A stretch of 64,000 bases of DNA from Acanthosepion esculentum (Eukaryota; Mollusca; Cephalopoda; Sepiida; Sepiidae). Each line of letters starts with the position of its first letter. The stretch's first letter is position 1. The translations under genes and the position numbers were made by a program. A model generated the notes under the pieces. It was given only the letters and a program-made list of their open reading frames with translations, was not told where the DNA came from and made no database searches. Below, piece after piece: positions 20,910-32,005 of this stretch. Location: positions 28,573,766 through 28,637,765 of the forward strand of contig OZ038495.1 of assembly GCA_964036315.1 (NCBI GenBank), read 5' to 3'.

Positions 20910-21886
20910 GTGGCGACAGAGGATTCGAGACACGCACCCACACCGAAACCCCAAAGCACCAGTCCCACACCAGTGGAGACAGAGGACTCGTTTAACCCTA
21001 CTGGTTCGCACATCAGTGTTGAACTAGAATTTGAGCTGGCATTACTACATCAGCGAACGAAACGCAATACACAGCTACCTTTCAAGGTTACTCAAGTATG
21101 TGCAAGCAATAAACGATCAACCAAGTATCGAGAACGACTGCTTACAAAAAGCCCAGCTTGTGAACAAAGCAAACTGACAAACTCAAGAGCTCGAAGTACT
21201 ACGTTTGACTCAAGTTCGAAAAAACTATTCACCAATTCGCGCATTTAGCAAAGTGTTTAAAAACTTTATGAAATTGATTTGAAATCCTACAAATCTCGTG
21301 CATAAAATTACCCTCCCCTCAAATTGATTGAGGTGAGTTTTTTCTAAAAAAACAAAAGAAAACAAAGCAAATTCTCCCAAATGAAGGAAAAAAAATCCAG
21401 TGTATTTATTTTTTTTTTGCTGTCTAAGTGATATTTTTCCCACACTTCTAAAAATAAAAATAATAAGTGTGGAGAAAATTTAAATGGTCACATTGAAATT
21501 AAAGGAACAACGGTATCTCGAAAGATCTAAACCAGTAAGTAGTTCTTATTAATTTTTTTAATTGACTAGATTTTCTTAAGTACCCCCCTCTTGGTACACG
21601 GGTTTTCAAAGCAACAGTAATTGCTGTTATTTAATTATTTCTTTCTGTTTTGTGTGTTCTTTCATTACTTTTCTACATATTATATAAATATGGAAGAATT
21701 CCAAAAAATAATTGTCCAAATGTTAAAGGTACAGATGGACCACCAACAAAAATCAGATGAAAGACAGCAGAAACTGGAAGAAATATTCCTCAAATTAAAG
21801 TCGGACCAACAAACAGAACAGAAACTTCAACAACAAAAAAGCGAAGAAAGACAGCAACTCCACCAACAAAAATCAGACGAAAGACA
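20910..21886 (+). mobile_element. Internal region of a collapsed LTR retrotransposon
   Basis: It starts with a putative primer-binding site (TGGCGACAGAGG) and a non-coding leader with open stretches, then the gag start at 21690. It ends abruptly where gag meets the right LTR fragment. All of capsid, protease, reverse transcriptase and integrase is missing, so a large internal deletion has joined gag to the second LTR. Confidence 0.6.
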
Positions 21887-21935
21887 CCATTATTCTTTGT
21901 ATCTTTTCTGTTTAATATATCTTTCTTACCTCTAA
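21690..21935 (+). pseudogene. gag N-terminus, coiled coil, truncated
   Basis: From ATG 21690 the frame reads MEEFQKIIVQMLKVQMDHQQ, followed by repeated QQKSDERQQ-type heptads rich in Q, K and E: a predicted coiled coil like the N-terminus of many Gypsy gag proteins in invertebrates. After about 66 residues it runs into LTR sequence (from 21887) and stops at 21935, so the last 15 or so residues are not gag. No nucleocapsid zinc knuckle remains. The role would have been particle assembly. Confidence 0.6.
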
Positions 21936-21975
21936 TCCGTGTTGTTCTCCTGTGGCCCCTACATCGAGTCCACAT

Positions 21976-21977
<2 letters not shown>
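21887..21977 (+). mobile_element. LTR 3' end (right), 5'-truncated
   Basis: It aligns with 20813-20909 and ends in the same TCCACATCA. An (AT)n tract follows immediately, so no target-site duplication can be read. Confidence 0.65.
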
Positions 21978-22049
<72 letters not shown>

Positions 22050-22063
22050 TGTGTGTGTGTGTA
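21978..22063. repeat. Compound (AT)n(GT)n microsatellite
   Basis: About 30 bp of TA followed by about 54 bp of GT with two GCGT/GCGC interruptions. Confidence 0.95.
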
Positions 22064-22069
22064 ACCACT

Positions 22070-22095
22070 CTGATGATGACTCATGTGAGTCGAAA
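22070..22095 (+). ncRNA. Hammerhead-like core, incomplete
   Basis: CTGATGA, T, GACTC-ATGT-GAGTC (five pairs), GAAAG. This has the core and helix II of a hammerhead, with the same one-base insertion before helix II seen at 19450 and in SINE family B. Helices I and III cannot be formed convincingly from AACCACT and CTTGGATCC, so it is a relic or only a look-alike. Confidence 0.4.
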
Positions 22096-22239
22096 GCTTG
22101 GATCCAGAACCAGCATAAAGAAAAATTATTCAAATGTAGAACAGTTTTTGTTTTTACATTCTCCCGATCTTAACCCACTATACGAAGATTAAAACGGCTC
22201 ATGATCAAATATAATAGACATTCGCTGTCTGTTATATTT

Positions 22240-22242
<3 letters not shown>

Positions 22243-22290
<48 letters not shown>
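22243..22290. repeat. (AT)n microsatellite
   Basis: About 48 bp of TA. Confidence 0.95.
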
Positions 22291-22292
<2 letters not shown>

Positions 22293-22989
22293 TGGTGACT
22301 TTGGATCATCAATGTTTTATTATAATCTTTTACAATATATACTATTGGTATAACTTACATGCTAAAATGATTCCTTTACTCTAATTAAAATATATCATTT
22401 TTTTAAATCTCTGTGCATGAATTTTAAAAAAAAATATACCGTTTGGTATTTGAATATTAATTGTAATAATTATAAAAAAATAAACATTTTAAAAAAATCC
22501 AGTCATGTTAGAAAAAAGAATCAGGACAATGACTTTGATATGTTTGTCTGTTTATTGCCCGCTTTTCATTTTCTTATTGCTTGTTAGCCTGGTTATCAAG
22601 TTACTGATGTCAGAGATAGGAATAGCCAACTGATATCATATAACCCCATTCATACTCCTCACCCGAATCTTCCACACATTTTTATAGAGTTATTCTGAGA
22701 AATTTAACAATAGGTGGATATGGATAACTAAACAAATTCTTATTAAAAAAAAAGTCACCACTATCCAGAAGGAGGCTTACATAGGAGCGTTGCCTTGAAA
22801 TTTTAAATTTAATGTAACTAAAAAACATTTCGCTTTTTAAACTTTCGAAGAACCAATAAAACTGTCAAAATGACGAAGGGAATTCAGAGCAGCATGAATC
22901 CATCCAACCCTTATCTTAAATATAGGCTTAAAAGAAACTGTTTGACCAACACAAGTCTGACCAAAATTCATGTTAAAAAAATAAAGAAG

Positions 22990-22990
<1 letters not shown>
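22291..22990. other. No recognised feature
   Basis: AT-rich sequence. No coding similarity or repeat structure recognised. Confidence 0.4.

Positions 22991-23056
<66 letters not shown>
22991..23056. repeat. (AT)n microsatellite
   Basis: About 64 bp of TA. Confidence 0.95.
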
Positions 23057-23059
<3 letters not shown>

Positions 23060-23167
23060 GGTATGCAGAAAAATAGGAAAGAACACGTTAGGTAAATAAT
23101 CTGGAATTCCTTAGTATTTTTGATTTGATTTTTAAAAAGACAGTGCTTCATACAGAAGTAGACCTTA

Positions 23168-23648
23168 TATTATAATATTTAAAAAAAAAATATGATTCCT
23201 TCGCTACATAAGAGTTCTCATGTTTCAAAAGCGAGAGCCGATACCCCTAATATAATTTTTGAAATTAAATTGAATTAAGGTGTTTGGTCACGCTTCCACG
23301 CATTCGCTTCGAGTCATTTGAAGAATCAAAGCAATATTCAATGCTGACTGCTTTACGTCTTCCTTTTTTTATTAATGTAAAGCCTGTCGTCCTCATGTCG
23401 TGTTACAACTTACTCGTCTTTAATGCTTTCTATCCTTGCTTCAAGTCTCTCGGATCCTCGTTTGTCCAATTCAAATATTGTTATAGGCCTCTCTGTATTG
23501 ATTGACAAATTCTCGCTTGACGAGGAAGCGTGACCAGACACCTTAATTCAACTTAATTTCAAAAATTATATTAGAGGTCTCGGCTCTCGCTTTTGAAACA
23601 TGGGAACTCTTATGTAGCGAAGGAATCGTATTTTAAAAAAATATTATA

Positions 23649-23654
<6 letters not shown>
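23168..23654. mobile_element. Foldback element with 130-bp inverted arms
   Basis: The left arm 23168-23297 and right arm 23524-23654 are near-perfect reverse complements: TATGATTCCTTCGCTACATA, TTTCAAAAGCGAGAGCCG, AAGGTGT.TGGTCACGCTTCC. They flank a 226-bp spacer. The spacer (from CATTCGCTTCGAGTCATTTG to AATATTGTTATAGGCCTCTC) recurs at 24190-24388 without the arms, so it is a segment that also exists independently. There is no coding content. This fits a non-autonomous DNA transposon with long inverted repeats; an (AT)n tract abuts its right edge. Confidence 0.75.

Positions 23655-23699
<45 letters not shown>
23655..23699. repeat. (AT)n microsatellite
   Basis: About 45 bp of TA beside the foldback element. 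Confidence 0.95.
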
Positions 23700-23700
<1 letters not shown>

Positions 23701-24189
23701 AGTGCAGGTGTAATCGTTTACTTATTTTAACAGCAGCTTCGGTGTTTTAATCACATTAACTATGTTCCATTTGCATGGGATTTTACGCAATGGTTGTCTT
23801 TGACTTCATTTGATATACTTGATACATTTGTGGCCTGTTCCTCTCTGCTTATCGAGCAGCCTAAACACTTAACTCACGCAAGAGCAACATTACTACATTG
23901 TTTCCAGTTATCAATTGTTGAAGTTAATGGCTCTTGCACTGAAATAACGTCGACATTTTTGGATGTATTTCTTTTATCATGCCGGTAGCGATTAATAGAG
24001 AATGTATTACTATTATTGATTTAATAATCCATTCGCATCAGCATCACCTGGTTGCTTCCAAAGAAGCTTAAATGATAGCAAGTATTCGCAATTTTTCACA
24101 AGTTGTAAACCAAAGAATGTAAGATAGTTCCGCGTTCTCATCTTTGCGTTTATTGTATTACCTTTTTGGAAATGATTTTCTTGCTCTGT
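23700..24189. other. No recognised feature
   Basis: Ordinary AT-rich sequence with no recognised content. Confidence 0.4.
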
Positions 24190-24388
24190 CTTGCATTCGC
24201 TTCGAGTCATTTGAAGAGTCAAAGCAATATTCAATGCTGACTGCTTTAGGTCTTCCTTTTTTATATTAATATAAAGCCTGTCGTCCTCATCTCTCAAGTG
24301 TTACAACTTACTCATCATTAATGCTTTCTATCCTTGCTTCAGGTCTCTCGGATCCTCGTTTGTCCAATTCAAATATTGTTATAGGCCT
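24190..24388 (+). repeat. Second copy of the foldback spacer sequence
   Basis: It aligns with 23298-23500: shared CATTCGCTTCGAGTCATTTG, GCAATATTCAATGCTGACTG, AAAGCCTGTCGTCCTCAT and CTCGGATCCTCGTTTGTCC. It is not flanked by the inverted arms here and runs straight into the 3' edge of SINE copy B2. Confidence 0.85.
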
Positions 24389-24605
24389 CTCTATATTTCA
24401 GAGATGAGGTATTGTGACTGTTTACATTATTGACATCGTTCAGACTGTTATCCTCATCTTTACTGATATGTTCGTGACGTTTCAGCCGTTGTACGCTCCG
24501 ACTTTCTTCAGTGGGTATACGCTCAAATTTCGAACCAAACCCTTTATTTACTCCAATTGTTTCCATTATTCAACCAACGCTTTTATCCTCTGGGCCATAT
24601 GACAC
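24389..24605 (-). mobile_element. tRNA-derived SINE family B, copy 2 (internally deleted)
   Basis: On the minus strand it starts ATATGGCCCAGAGG (A-box-like) near 24600 and reads to CCTCATCTCTGAAATATAG. The B-box part is missing. The hammerhead-like CTGAAGA ... GAAACGTCAC is present. It shares its 5' border with the next copy, which points the other way. Confidence 0.7.
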
Positions 24606-24905
24606 CAAAAAATGACTTGATCTAAAGATTTGCAAGTTCAATACCTAGCCACAGCAGAGGGAACGATAATTGAAGTGTTGAGTTACTAAAGGAAAATAAT
24701 TGATAGTGAAAAAGGCATGGTGCGGAGAATTAGAAAAATCTATCCCTGTCGATTATATAAAGGTTTCAGATCGAAATTCCAACGTATATCGCCTGAGGAA
24801 TGTCGGAGCGCACAGCAGCCGAAACGTCGTGAATATGACAATAAAGATGAGGATAACAGTCTGATCGAAGTAAATAGTGAACTCTGTCATAGGTATCTTA
24901 CACTG
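24606..24905 (+). mobile_element. tRNA-derived SINE family B, copy 3, head-to-head with copy 2
   Basis: The plus strand carries the B-box part TGCAAGTTCAATACC, then GGTTTCAGATCGAAATTCC, GTCGGAGCGCACAGCAG, CCGAAACGTCGTG and AAAGATGAGGATAACAGTC. It lacks the A box, which copy 2 retains. The two copies together form an inverted pair meeting near 24605. The 5' core is CTGAGGA rather than CTGAAGA. Confidence 0.7.
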
Positions 24906-25159
24906 TAGACTGCCAGGTAATTTTTAATTAATTTTTGTAGTAGAATTTCTTCTCTTGTTCTTCTGATCATTCAACTTATTATACTTTCTTTCTGTGCCCT
25001 GATTTTCGTCCTCAGCCAGAAACCTTGCATTGTCGGCACTCCACAATTCGTACGATCTCAGACAGGCAAAATCTTTCGCAGAATTTCTTTTATTGTCAAG
25101 AACCGCAGACTTCTGAAGTGCCAGCATACTCAGCTTTATTCTGATTTTCTCTATGTAGG

Positions 25160-25166
25160 ATTATTA

Positions 25167-25222
<56 letters not shown>

Positions 25223-25735
25223 TTTATTATAATTGTTGTTATTATTATTTATTATTATTGTTGTTATTATTATTATTGTTGTTGTTGTTGTTATTATTAT
25301 CATTGTTGTTGTTATTATTTATTATTATTGCTATTATTTATTATTGTTGTTATTATTATTGTTGTTATTTATTATTATTATTATTGTTGTTGTTATTATT
25401 CATATTGTTGTTATTTATTATTATTATTGTTGTTATTTATTATTATTATTGTTGTTATTATTATTGTTGTTATTTATTAGTATTATAATTGTTGTTCTTC
25501 TTATTGTTGTTATTATTATTGTTATTTATTATTATTATATTTGTTATTTATTATAATTATTATTGTTGTTATTATTTTTGTTGTTGTTATTTATTATTAT
25601 TGTTGTTATCATTATTATTGTTGTTATTTATTATTATTATTTTTATTTATTATTATTATTATTGTTTTTATTATCATAACTGTTGTCATTTATTATAATT
25701 ATTGTTGTTGTTATTATTATAATTGTCGTTATTTA

Positions 25736-25782
<47 letters not shown>

Positions 25783-25789
25783 TTCTTTG
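25160..25789. repeat. ATT/GTT trinucleotide low-complexity tract, 620 bp
   Basis: Interspersed ATT and GTT triplets, pure (ATT)n at both ends. It translates to poly-V/I/L/Y on one strand and poly-N on the other; those frames are not genes. The right end adjoins the 3' end of the LINE at 25790-26113 and may have expanded from its tail. Confidence 0.95.
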
Positions 25790-26113
25790 ATATCTGGCGT
25801 TTACACATTTCTTTCCGGGTCCCGCCCAGGGACCTAAGGTTAGAAATGTCATCATGACACTTTCCACTGAAAAAAAAATAAAAATACATAGTTAAAGCCC
25901 TTCGTAACGTGTGGGCTGTACTTGTCAGAACAATTTTTTGTATCTCTTTGAGGCATGGATTCCAGAGATCCCTTCATTTAGTCTACTGGAATCTTTTCCA
26001 ACCAGTCCAAGGGCTCCAACTACAACAGGGGTTGTTGATGTTCCCATGTGCCACATTTTAGAGATTTCTATTTCAAGGTCCTTGTATTTTGACAGCTTTT
26101 CGAATATCTTCAA
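25790..26113 (-). mobile_element. Non-LTR retrotransposon C-terminus and 3' UTR
   Basis: The minus frame 26113-25925 encodes FEKLSKYKDLEIEISKMW, then PVVVGALGLVGKD and GISGIHASKRYKKLF, then stops. The YKDLEIE...MW...VP(V)VVGALG pattern is the conserved C-terminal region of a group of invertebrate non-LTR reverse transcriptases; I do not assign the clade. Downstream on the same strand is a 3' UTR ending in (AAT)n, consistent with a triplet-tailed LINE. The 5' side is cut at the (TTA)n(TAA)n repeat. Confidence 0.7.
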
Positions 26114-26127
26114 AGATACATTGCATA

Positions 26128-26133
<6 letters not shown>

Positions 26134-26225
<92 letters not shown>

Positions 26226-26226
26226 G
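26134..26226. repeat. (ATT)n(AAT)n self-complementary microsatellite
   Basis: About 15 ATT triplets pass directly into about 15 AAT triplets, so the two halves are reverse complements and can form one long hairpin. Confidence 0.95.
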
Positions 26227-27160
26227 AATAATGTAGTATCTCCTGTGATGAGTGCGTTACTTATCATAGGCACTGGTAGTAATTTTTAAAACAAATATCG
26301 TAATTGTTCTAATTTTATAAAAGATATCTGATGATCATTCTACTTAGTGAGCGATTCTACAAGTTCAATATATTTTATTTCTTTTTGTGTTCTGTCGGTA
26401 TTATCACTTCTTTATATATTAAGAACTATTCTATAGATTGTATTTTAACCGTTTATTGAATTTCAACATACCCGAAACTTAAAATAAACAAGCAAATAAA
26501 TACTCACCAAAGATGTATATGAATATGAGAAAAAAGTGACACCTTATTTATGCTCTCATAAGTTCAAATACAATTCAGATGTAGACAATAGGCAAAAACT
26601 CATAAATCACAACAAATACACAAAGACGTAATTATTCCTGAAGTGAATTACGCAAATTAGACGCAAGAAAATCATTTACATTTATGAGGTCGTTTACTTT
26701 CTCGTTCCATTAAAAGGTTACCGGACTTCGGACAGCTAACCAATCGCGACGACACACTACTCTCTTACACTATGTAGCTTCTGTTATCCCGGCTCTCCTC
26801 TTTACGAAGTGACGCATAACAACTTTTAGTTTAGGCATTCCGAAGTACTTCTATAATACACTTGTTATTATTTGGTCGCCATTATCCCGGGAAAATATCG
26901 TCTCACGAATTCGTTTATCCCCATTACTTTATATTTTATTCACACCATTATTTCATCAGTTACTCTTGTCCAGTCTGTTGTGTGAACCTGTTCACCGTAA
27001 TCCGGCAATTTGACCTTACATTCATTCTTTGATCTGTGAAAGACTGCCATCTCTTTCTCCCTAGTGGGTGTTTATATAACTACCTCTCTGTTAGTTGTTT
27101 TTCCTTTCGCGTGCACATAATACGTTGTCAGAAAATGGATGAACAGTACAACTTCACCCC
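26227..27160. other. No recognised feature; TATA-like element near 27071
   Basis: Mostly AT-rich. GGGTGTTTATATAACTACC followed by CTCTCTGTTAGTTG resembles a core promoter and initiator and could belong to an LTR or a LINE leader. No LTR termini are visible. Confidence 0.3.
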
Positions 27161-28200
27161 CGGTTGGTAGTCATCTCAAGTCAGCTCTGGACATGGCTTC
27201 ATTTGATGGTCTGGTGCCAAAATAAGGCTAAGTCTATTCTAGTCCATTACCTCAATAATAACGTTTCCTTGGTCCTGGGTATGACGATAAACTACATCCG
27301 GCATCAGGTAGGTGGAGCTCAAAAGCCTGGGAAGGCAGTTCATCTAGGGGGAAAGATAATTATTATTTCAAACATCCGCTGCCTTGCAGACATATCCAGT
27401 CACAGAAAAGGCTTCAGAAAAGGCCTCAAGGAAAATTCAGAGTCACAGTAACAGATGTCGATGCTACAGCCAAGCAGACAACTCGGATGCTCCCCAATGG
27501 TCAACCCTGACCGACGGAGGCTTGCAATGTTGCTTAAGTTTCTCGGAGAAGTTCCTTGCAGCTCTAATATCAAAATTGATCCATTTACTGTTCATCCGAT
27601 CGTTTTCTCTCCAAGGTGCATATTTATTGGTTTGTCACTGAATAACTTGCATTGTTCCATGTAAATGAGCCAGTTCATTCATCTACGTCAAGCTATTAAC
27701 ACCAAAGTGATTATCAATGTATTAATGATTTTTAAAACATATTTCATTCATGAATTAATGTGAATGCAAAATAAATGTGGCGACATCAAAATCAGGCATG
27801 GAATCCAAGAAATTGAACTATTGTGGAAATGTCATAACAGTCGATGGGAAATGCGGGGGAGAAATCGCTAGACGCATAGCATTAGCGAAAGGTACCTTCC
27901 AGAAACTAAACAAAATATTAAGAAAGAAAACATTTCATTGAAGATTGAGATAAGACTCCTCAACAGCTAGGTAAAATTAATCCTCCTATACGACAGTAAA
28001 TGCTTGGCATTACCCACACAGATGAAGAGGCAACTTGAGGCAAAAAGAGATGTGGTTCTACAGAAAGATACCAAGAATATCATGGACGCAACATATGAGC
28101 AATGAGGAAGTTTTAAGGAGAATTCTAACGCAAACGACACTTGCTAACGATCAGAAAGAGACATTCGATTTTTCTGTGATAAATGATGAGGAAATAAGCT
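27161..28200 (+). mobile_element. RTE/BovB-like LINE fragment, degenerate
   Basis: From about 27800 the plus strand encodes KKLNYCGNVITVDGKCGGEI, ARRIALAKGTFQKLNKILRK, then after a frameshift MKRQLEAKEMWFYRKIPRIS and TQHMSNEEVLRRILTQTTL. These are the blocks seen at 2478-3485, 3490-3976 and 60700-61320. The upstream part (27161-27650) contains AAACTACATCCGGCA.CA, which recurs near 57015. I take it as earlier LINE sequence at low confidence. Numerous stops and shifts make it a pseudogene. Confidence 0.65.
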
Positions 28201-28354
28201 TTGGATAATCTCACACTCACAAACGTATTGAATGTAAGAAGGGCGACAGTAAATAGTGAATACCATACCTGTGCAAATAGATGAGAGAACATAAACCAGG
28301 AGGATGTAAGCAGACAAAGCATTGCTTAGAGCAATGAAAATAGGAAGATGTGAA

Positions 28355-28855
28355 GAGCTATGATCGCTCATGTACTGAAGAGTCGGAACACGTAAAAGTA
28401 GCGTCTATAGAGATTTCAGGCATTACTCTTGTTATGATTTATCAGATTGAGATGGAAAGAGAGAAATTGGCCTCAATGAATAAATTGATAGCAAGTTTAA
28501 TTCAATTTGTTTTACCCATTAGCTTGGAAAACTTGATACTCACCTGACCTATGGAAGACAATAGGGGAAGAGGGGAAACAGCGAGTAAAATACATAACGA
28601 GCTTGTGTAAATGGATGAAATGTCATGAAATTGGGGTGAGGCTAACGTAACAAATATTAACTACCGCTACGAAAGATAAGAAGTTGGGAAGAGCCATGAT
28701 CGTCCACATACTAAATGGCCACAATTCATAAGAGAAACGTCTATTTATTTTTCAGAAATTTCTTTTCGTATAATTTATCAGATTGAGATGGAAAATAAGA
28801 GATGGGCATGAATGTATAAATTATTCGTAAGTTTAATTCCCTTGTTTTTTTTCAC
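28355..28855 (+). repeat. Tandem duplication of about 165 bp (28355-28520 and 28690-28855)
   Basis: Both halves contain GAGC(T/C)ATGATCG, TTATCAGATTGAGATGGAAA, TGAAT..ATAAATT and AAGTTTAATTC in order. They probably derive from the 3' part of the adjacent LINE. Confidence 0.7.
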
Positions 28856-28860
28856 GAGGT

Positions 28861-29575
28861 GTACTGTTATAAAATTGCTTTGCTGTTTCAATTAGAGTAG
28901 AAAATCATGGAAGATATGAATACTGCAAAAACGCATTTAAAAAAAAATCAAGTCTTTACACGCATGATAACGTGTGTGAGGAAGCGAGAGAGAGAGAAGC
29001 GTGCAATCATTCACCGATAATTCTGAAAGCGTTTTTGATGGTGCTAGCATATTTTTGTAACTATGAACTTTCCCCTTTGGTTACAAAGTGATCGAGTGAA
29101 TTGTTTCTATCCTTTACAAGAGAATTTTTATCAAAAGATTTTGAAGAAAGTTCTCTGATCAACGCAATTTTGTTCATCCGGTACTGAATACAATCTCAGT
29201 TTTATACAGTCTTTGTACAGATTAATGGGACATTTGACATTTTAAATTCAGAAAATTTCTCTCCGCTATTCTGTAAATAATACGATAACTGGATCTATGG
29301 TAGCATTTCGTCATTTTTTCTGAAAGTCAACATTAATTCTGCTATTAAAGACTATTAGCTATTAGGGTGCGCTTTCTTTATTTCTTTTAATTCTATTTGA
29401 GAAAGCCGGATCTTTTGTAAGATCTCAGCTTGAATTCATTGTTAAGAAAGAGGAAATAGCATGTTTATGTGAGATTTGCTTTGCCTTGTTTGAAAAAGTT
29501 GGGTTGTTATGAGAAAATGGGATTGTTTAGTTAAGGAACTGATTTTTAAAAATGTGACATTCAACATTTGAATTC
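28861..29575. other. No recognised feature
   Basis: AT-rich DNA with no recognised content. Confidence 0.4.
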
Positions 29576-30110
29576 CAGTAAAAGAAAGAAAGAAGAAACA
29601 AAGGAAGAAGAAAGGAAAAAGGAATGAAAGTGAATGAAGAATGAAGAAAAAAGAAAGAAAAATAAAGTGAGAAAGAAAAATGAATAGAACGAACGAACGA
29701 ATGACAGAACGAAAGAACGAAAGAAAGAACGAAAAAACGAACGAACGAAAGAAAGTACAAGAGAACAAAAGAACGAACGAAAGAAAGGACGAAAGAACGA
29801 AAGAAAGAACGAACGAACTAAAGAAAGAACGAAAGAACGAACGAACGAAAGAAAGAACGACAGAACGAAAGAAAGAGCGAACGAAAGAAAGAACGAAAGA
29901 CCGAAAGAAAAAACGAGTGAACGAAAGATAAAAACGAGCGAACGAAAGAAGGAAAGAGCGAAAGAAAGAAGGAACGAAAGAAAGAAGGAACGAAAGAAAG
30001 AAAGAAAGAAGGAACGAACGAAAGAAAGAAAAAACGAGTGAAAGACGGAACGAAAGAAAGAATGAACGAACGAAAGAAGGAGGGAATGAACGAACGAACG
30101 AAAGGGAAAG
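29576..30110 (+). repeat. Purine-rich (GAAC/GAAA)n tract
   Basis: About 500 bp of GAAA and GAAC tetranucleotides with strong strand asymmetry (almost no T on the plus strand). The minus strand translates as S/F/L/R-rich frames up to 245 codons, which are a product of the repeat. A more mixed purine-rich zone continues to about 30520. Confidence 0.95.
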
Positions 30111-30639
30111 AAAAGCATCCATATAGATACAAGAACAGAAGACAGACATACTGGAATGATTCGTGTCAAAAAAAGCCACATTTAATCTTCATTAAATTAA
30201 AATGAACCACTGATAAAAGAAAATAAAGAAAAGAAATAGAGAGAGCAAAGAAAGAGTGTATAAAATATAAAACATCACCGAATGTGAAACGAAATAAGAA
30301 TATAGCGACAACAAAATGGAAAATAGATGAGCTGAGAAAACAAGTAGGAACAAAATGAAAACCATATGTAAGACTCTTGAAGAGAAAAGATGACGAAAAT
30401 TTAAACGGCAAAATGGGACAATGAAAGACATAAGAAATAAATTGGAAAATGAACGAGAATAATGGAAGAAGCAAAGAGATGAGAAGGCGAAAAGGAAGAC
30501 GAAAGATAAAAACATAGGCGGCCAATATCGAAAGGTTAAAAGGGAATTCTTCTAGAAATCCCTTAGAAATAATCTTGTATGTACCATACCTGTTCTGAAT
30601 TTAAACGATCATTGCTCACCGCAACTTCTAATCTTTTGT

Positions 30640-31490
30640 AGTTTATAGTAAGGTTTGTATTTGTGCTATTTATCCTAATTGCTGTTCTGTCAAGCTCACG
30701 AGCTCTTTAGGTCGGTTTTGCGATGTCTTCCTCTGTCAACTCTTGGCTTCAATGTAAAACTCGCAATGCCCTCTTTACTCATTAAGCGCCATAGAAATTC
30801 CAGCTGTATCTTCATGTATACGTGTCCTTTTTGTTTCCATGTTCTATAAAACTCCATCTTTGATTACATGTTCAATCCCTGGGATACTCAGCATCCTTCT
30901 GCAGTGACACATTTATATTGCCCCAACTTTCTTCTTCATCCGTGAGGAGATTGTTCAGAATTCACTGCCATGTAAGAGAAGCAATATTAGTTCAGTATTG
31001 TTTTCTTTGTTTCTAACGAGAAGTTCTTGTTTCTTAAAAGTTTGTTTAGCTTTTGGATGACAATTTTCGCTATTCCCGTGTTTTTTTTTGTTTTTTTTTC
31101 CCGGGAGTGGGGTTCGGATTTCGGTGCCGCATTTTCCGTCCATGTTAAAACATTTCCTAGATATTTAAATTTTGTACTTGCACGTTTTTGATTTCTAAAG
31201 TTAGTAGTTCTAATCTTGGGGCGTTCCTTTTGCTAACAACGATATGTGTTGTTTCGTTACGCTTGATGTCTAGTCCTTTCTTCTCGCTTATCTTTACAAT
31301 CTTCCATAGTTTCCTTGTTGTATTTGCTGTCAACAGTGTATCTTTAGGTATATGTTATTCTTTAAGATTGTGACCGTCAATAATGAATCCTGGAAAGACT
31401 TCTAATTCTTTCAGGTTCACATCCTCGTAAAGGCTGAATAAGTTCGGTGAGAAGACACATCCATTCTATTCTCTAGTTCGATTTAATGAA
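30640..31490 (-). mobile_element. RTE/BovB-like LINE C-terminal fragment, heavily degenerate
   Basis: On the minus strand I can still read FKYLGN-like and DGKCGTEIRT blocks, KLLVRNKENNTELILLLLHG and a MKKKVGAI.MCH.RRML.IP block, matching the order in the LINE at 2478-3485. Many stops and indels. The next LINE (31493-32005), of another family, lies on the same strand just upstream. Confidence 0.6.
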
Positions 31491-31492
31491 TT

Positions 31493-32005
31493 CAATTTCC
31501 ATCAGCATGCAAGCGGCTTTTTATTACTTTCACCCCAAGAAATTCAACAACGCCATTCAGACACAAAGCTTTACTGGGTGTGAGAAAATATAAATAAAAT
31601 AAAATATTATTAACGAGGGGGAACAATAAAAGAACATAACGATTGATATCGAAATTTCTGAAGATAAAAGTGGACTGGAAAGCAAGAAGCCAAGAGAGTT
31701 CCACAAGCAAGAGGCGCAAGAGAAGAAAGTATCACCATAAAACTTACGGTTACAAGTAGCCATTTCAAATCTAAAATGATGAAACCTTTCCACCAATGTA
31801 GTACTGCGCTTAAATTCATAAAGTCCAGGAACCAAAGGAGAAAGCTCATCAGTACAATTACCATGGAAATATGTATGGAAAAAAAAATTACAAGCTAGGT
31901 ACGTTTTTGCGCTGGGAAAGTGAGTGAAGCCGAGATGCCAGGTTGGACAAATAACTTTGCAGATTCTTCTTCGTATTTTATCTAGAATCTTTAAATACAT
32001 AATTG
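31493..32005 (-). mobile_element. Jockey/CR1-like LINE C-terminus and 3' UTR
   Basis: The minus frame from 32000 reads YLKILDKIRRRICKVICP, THFPSAK, FHTYFHGNCTDELSPLVPGL, EFKRSTTLVERFHHFRFE and LWNSLGFLLSSPLLSS. It aligns block for block with the better-kept copy at 38787-39191 (LDKIQRRICNVIGP ... FHGNCSDEL ... RLWNSLP). The 3' end near 31530 carries CTTGGGGTGAAAG, the shared 3' end of this family. The reading frame is degenerate. Confidence 0.75.

Noticed and set aside
25233..25889. Poly-V/I/L/Y and poly-N frames
   Set aside because: Simple ATT/GTT trinucleotide repeat.
29442..30181. 245- and 206-codon frames on the minus strand (SFVRSF repeats)
   Set aside because: Translations of the GAAC/GAAA tetranucleotide tract, open in several frames at once.
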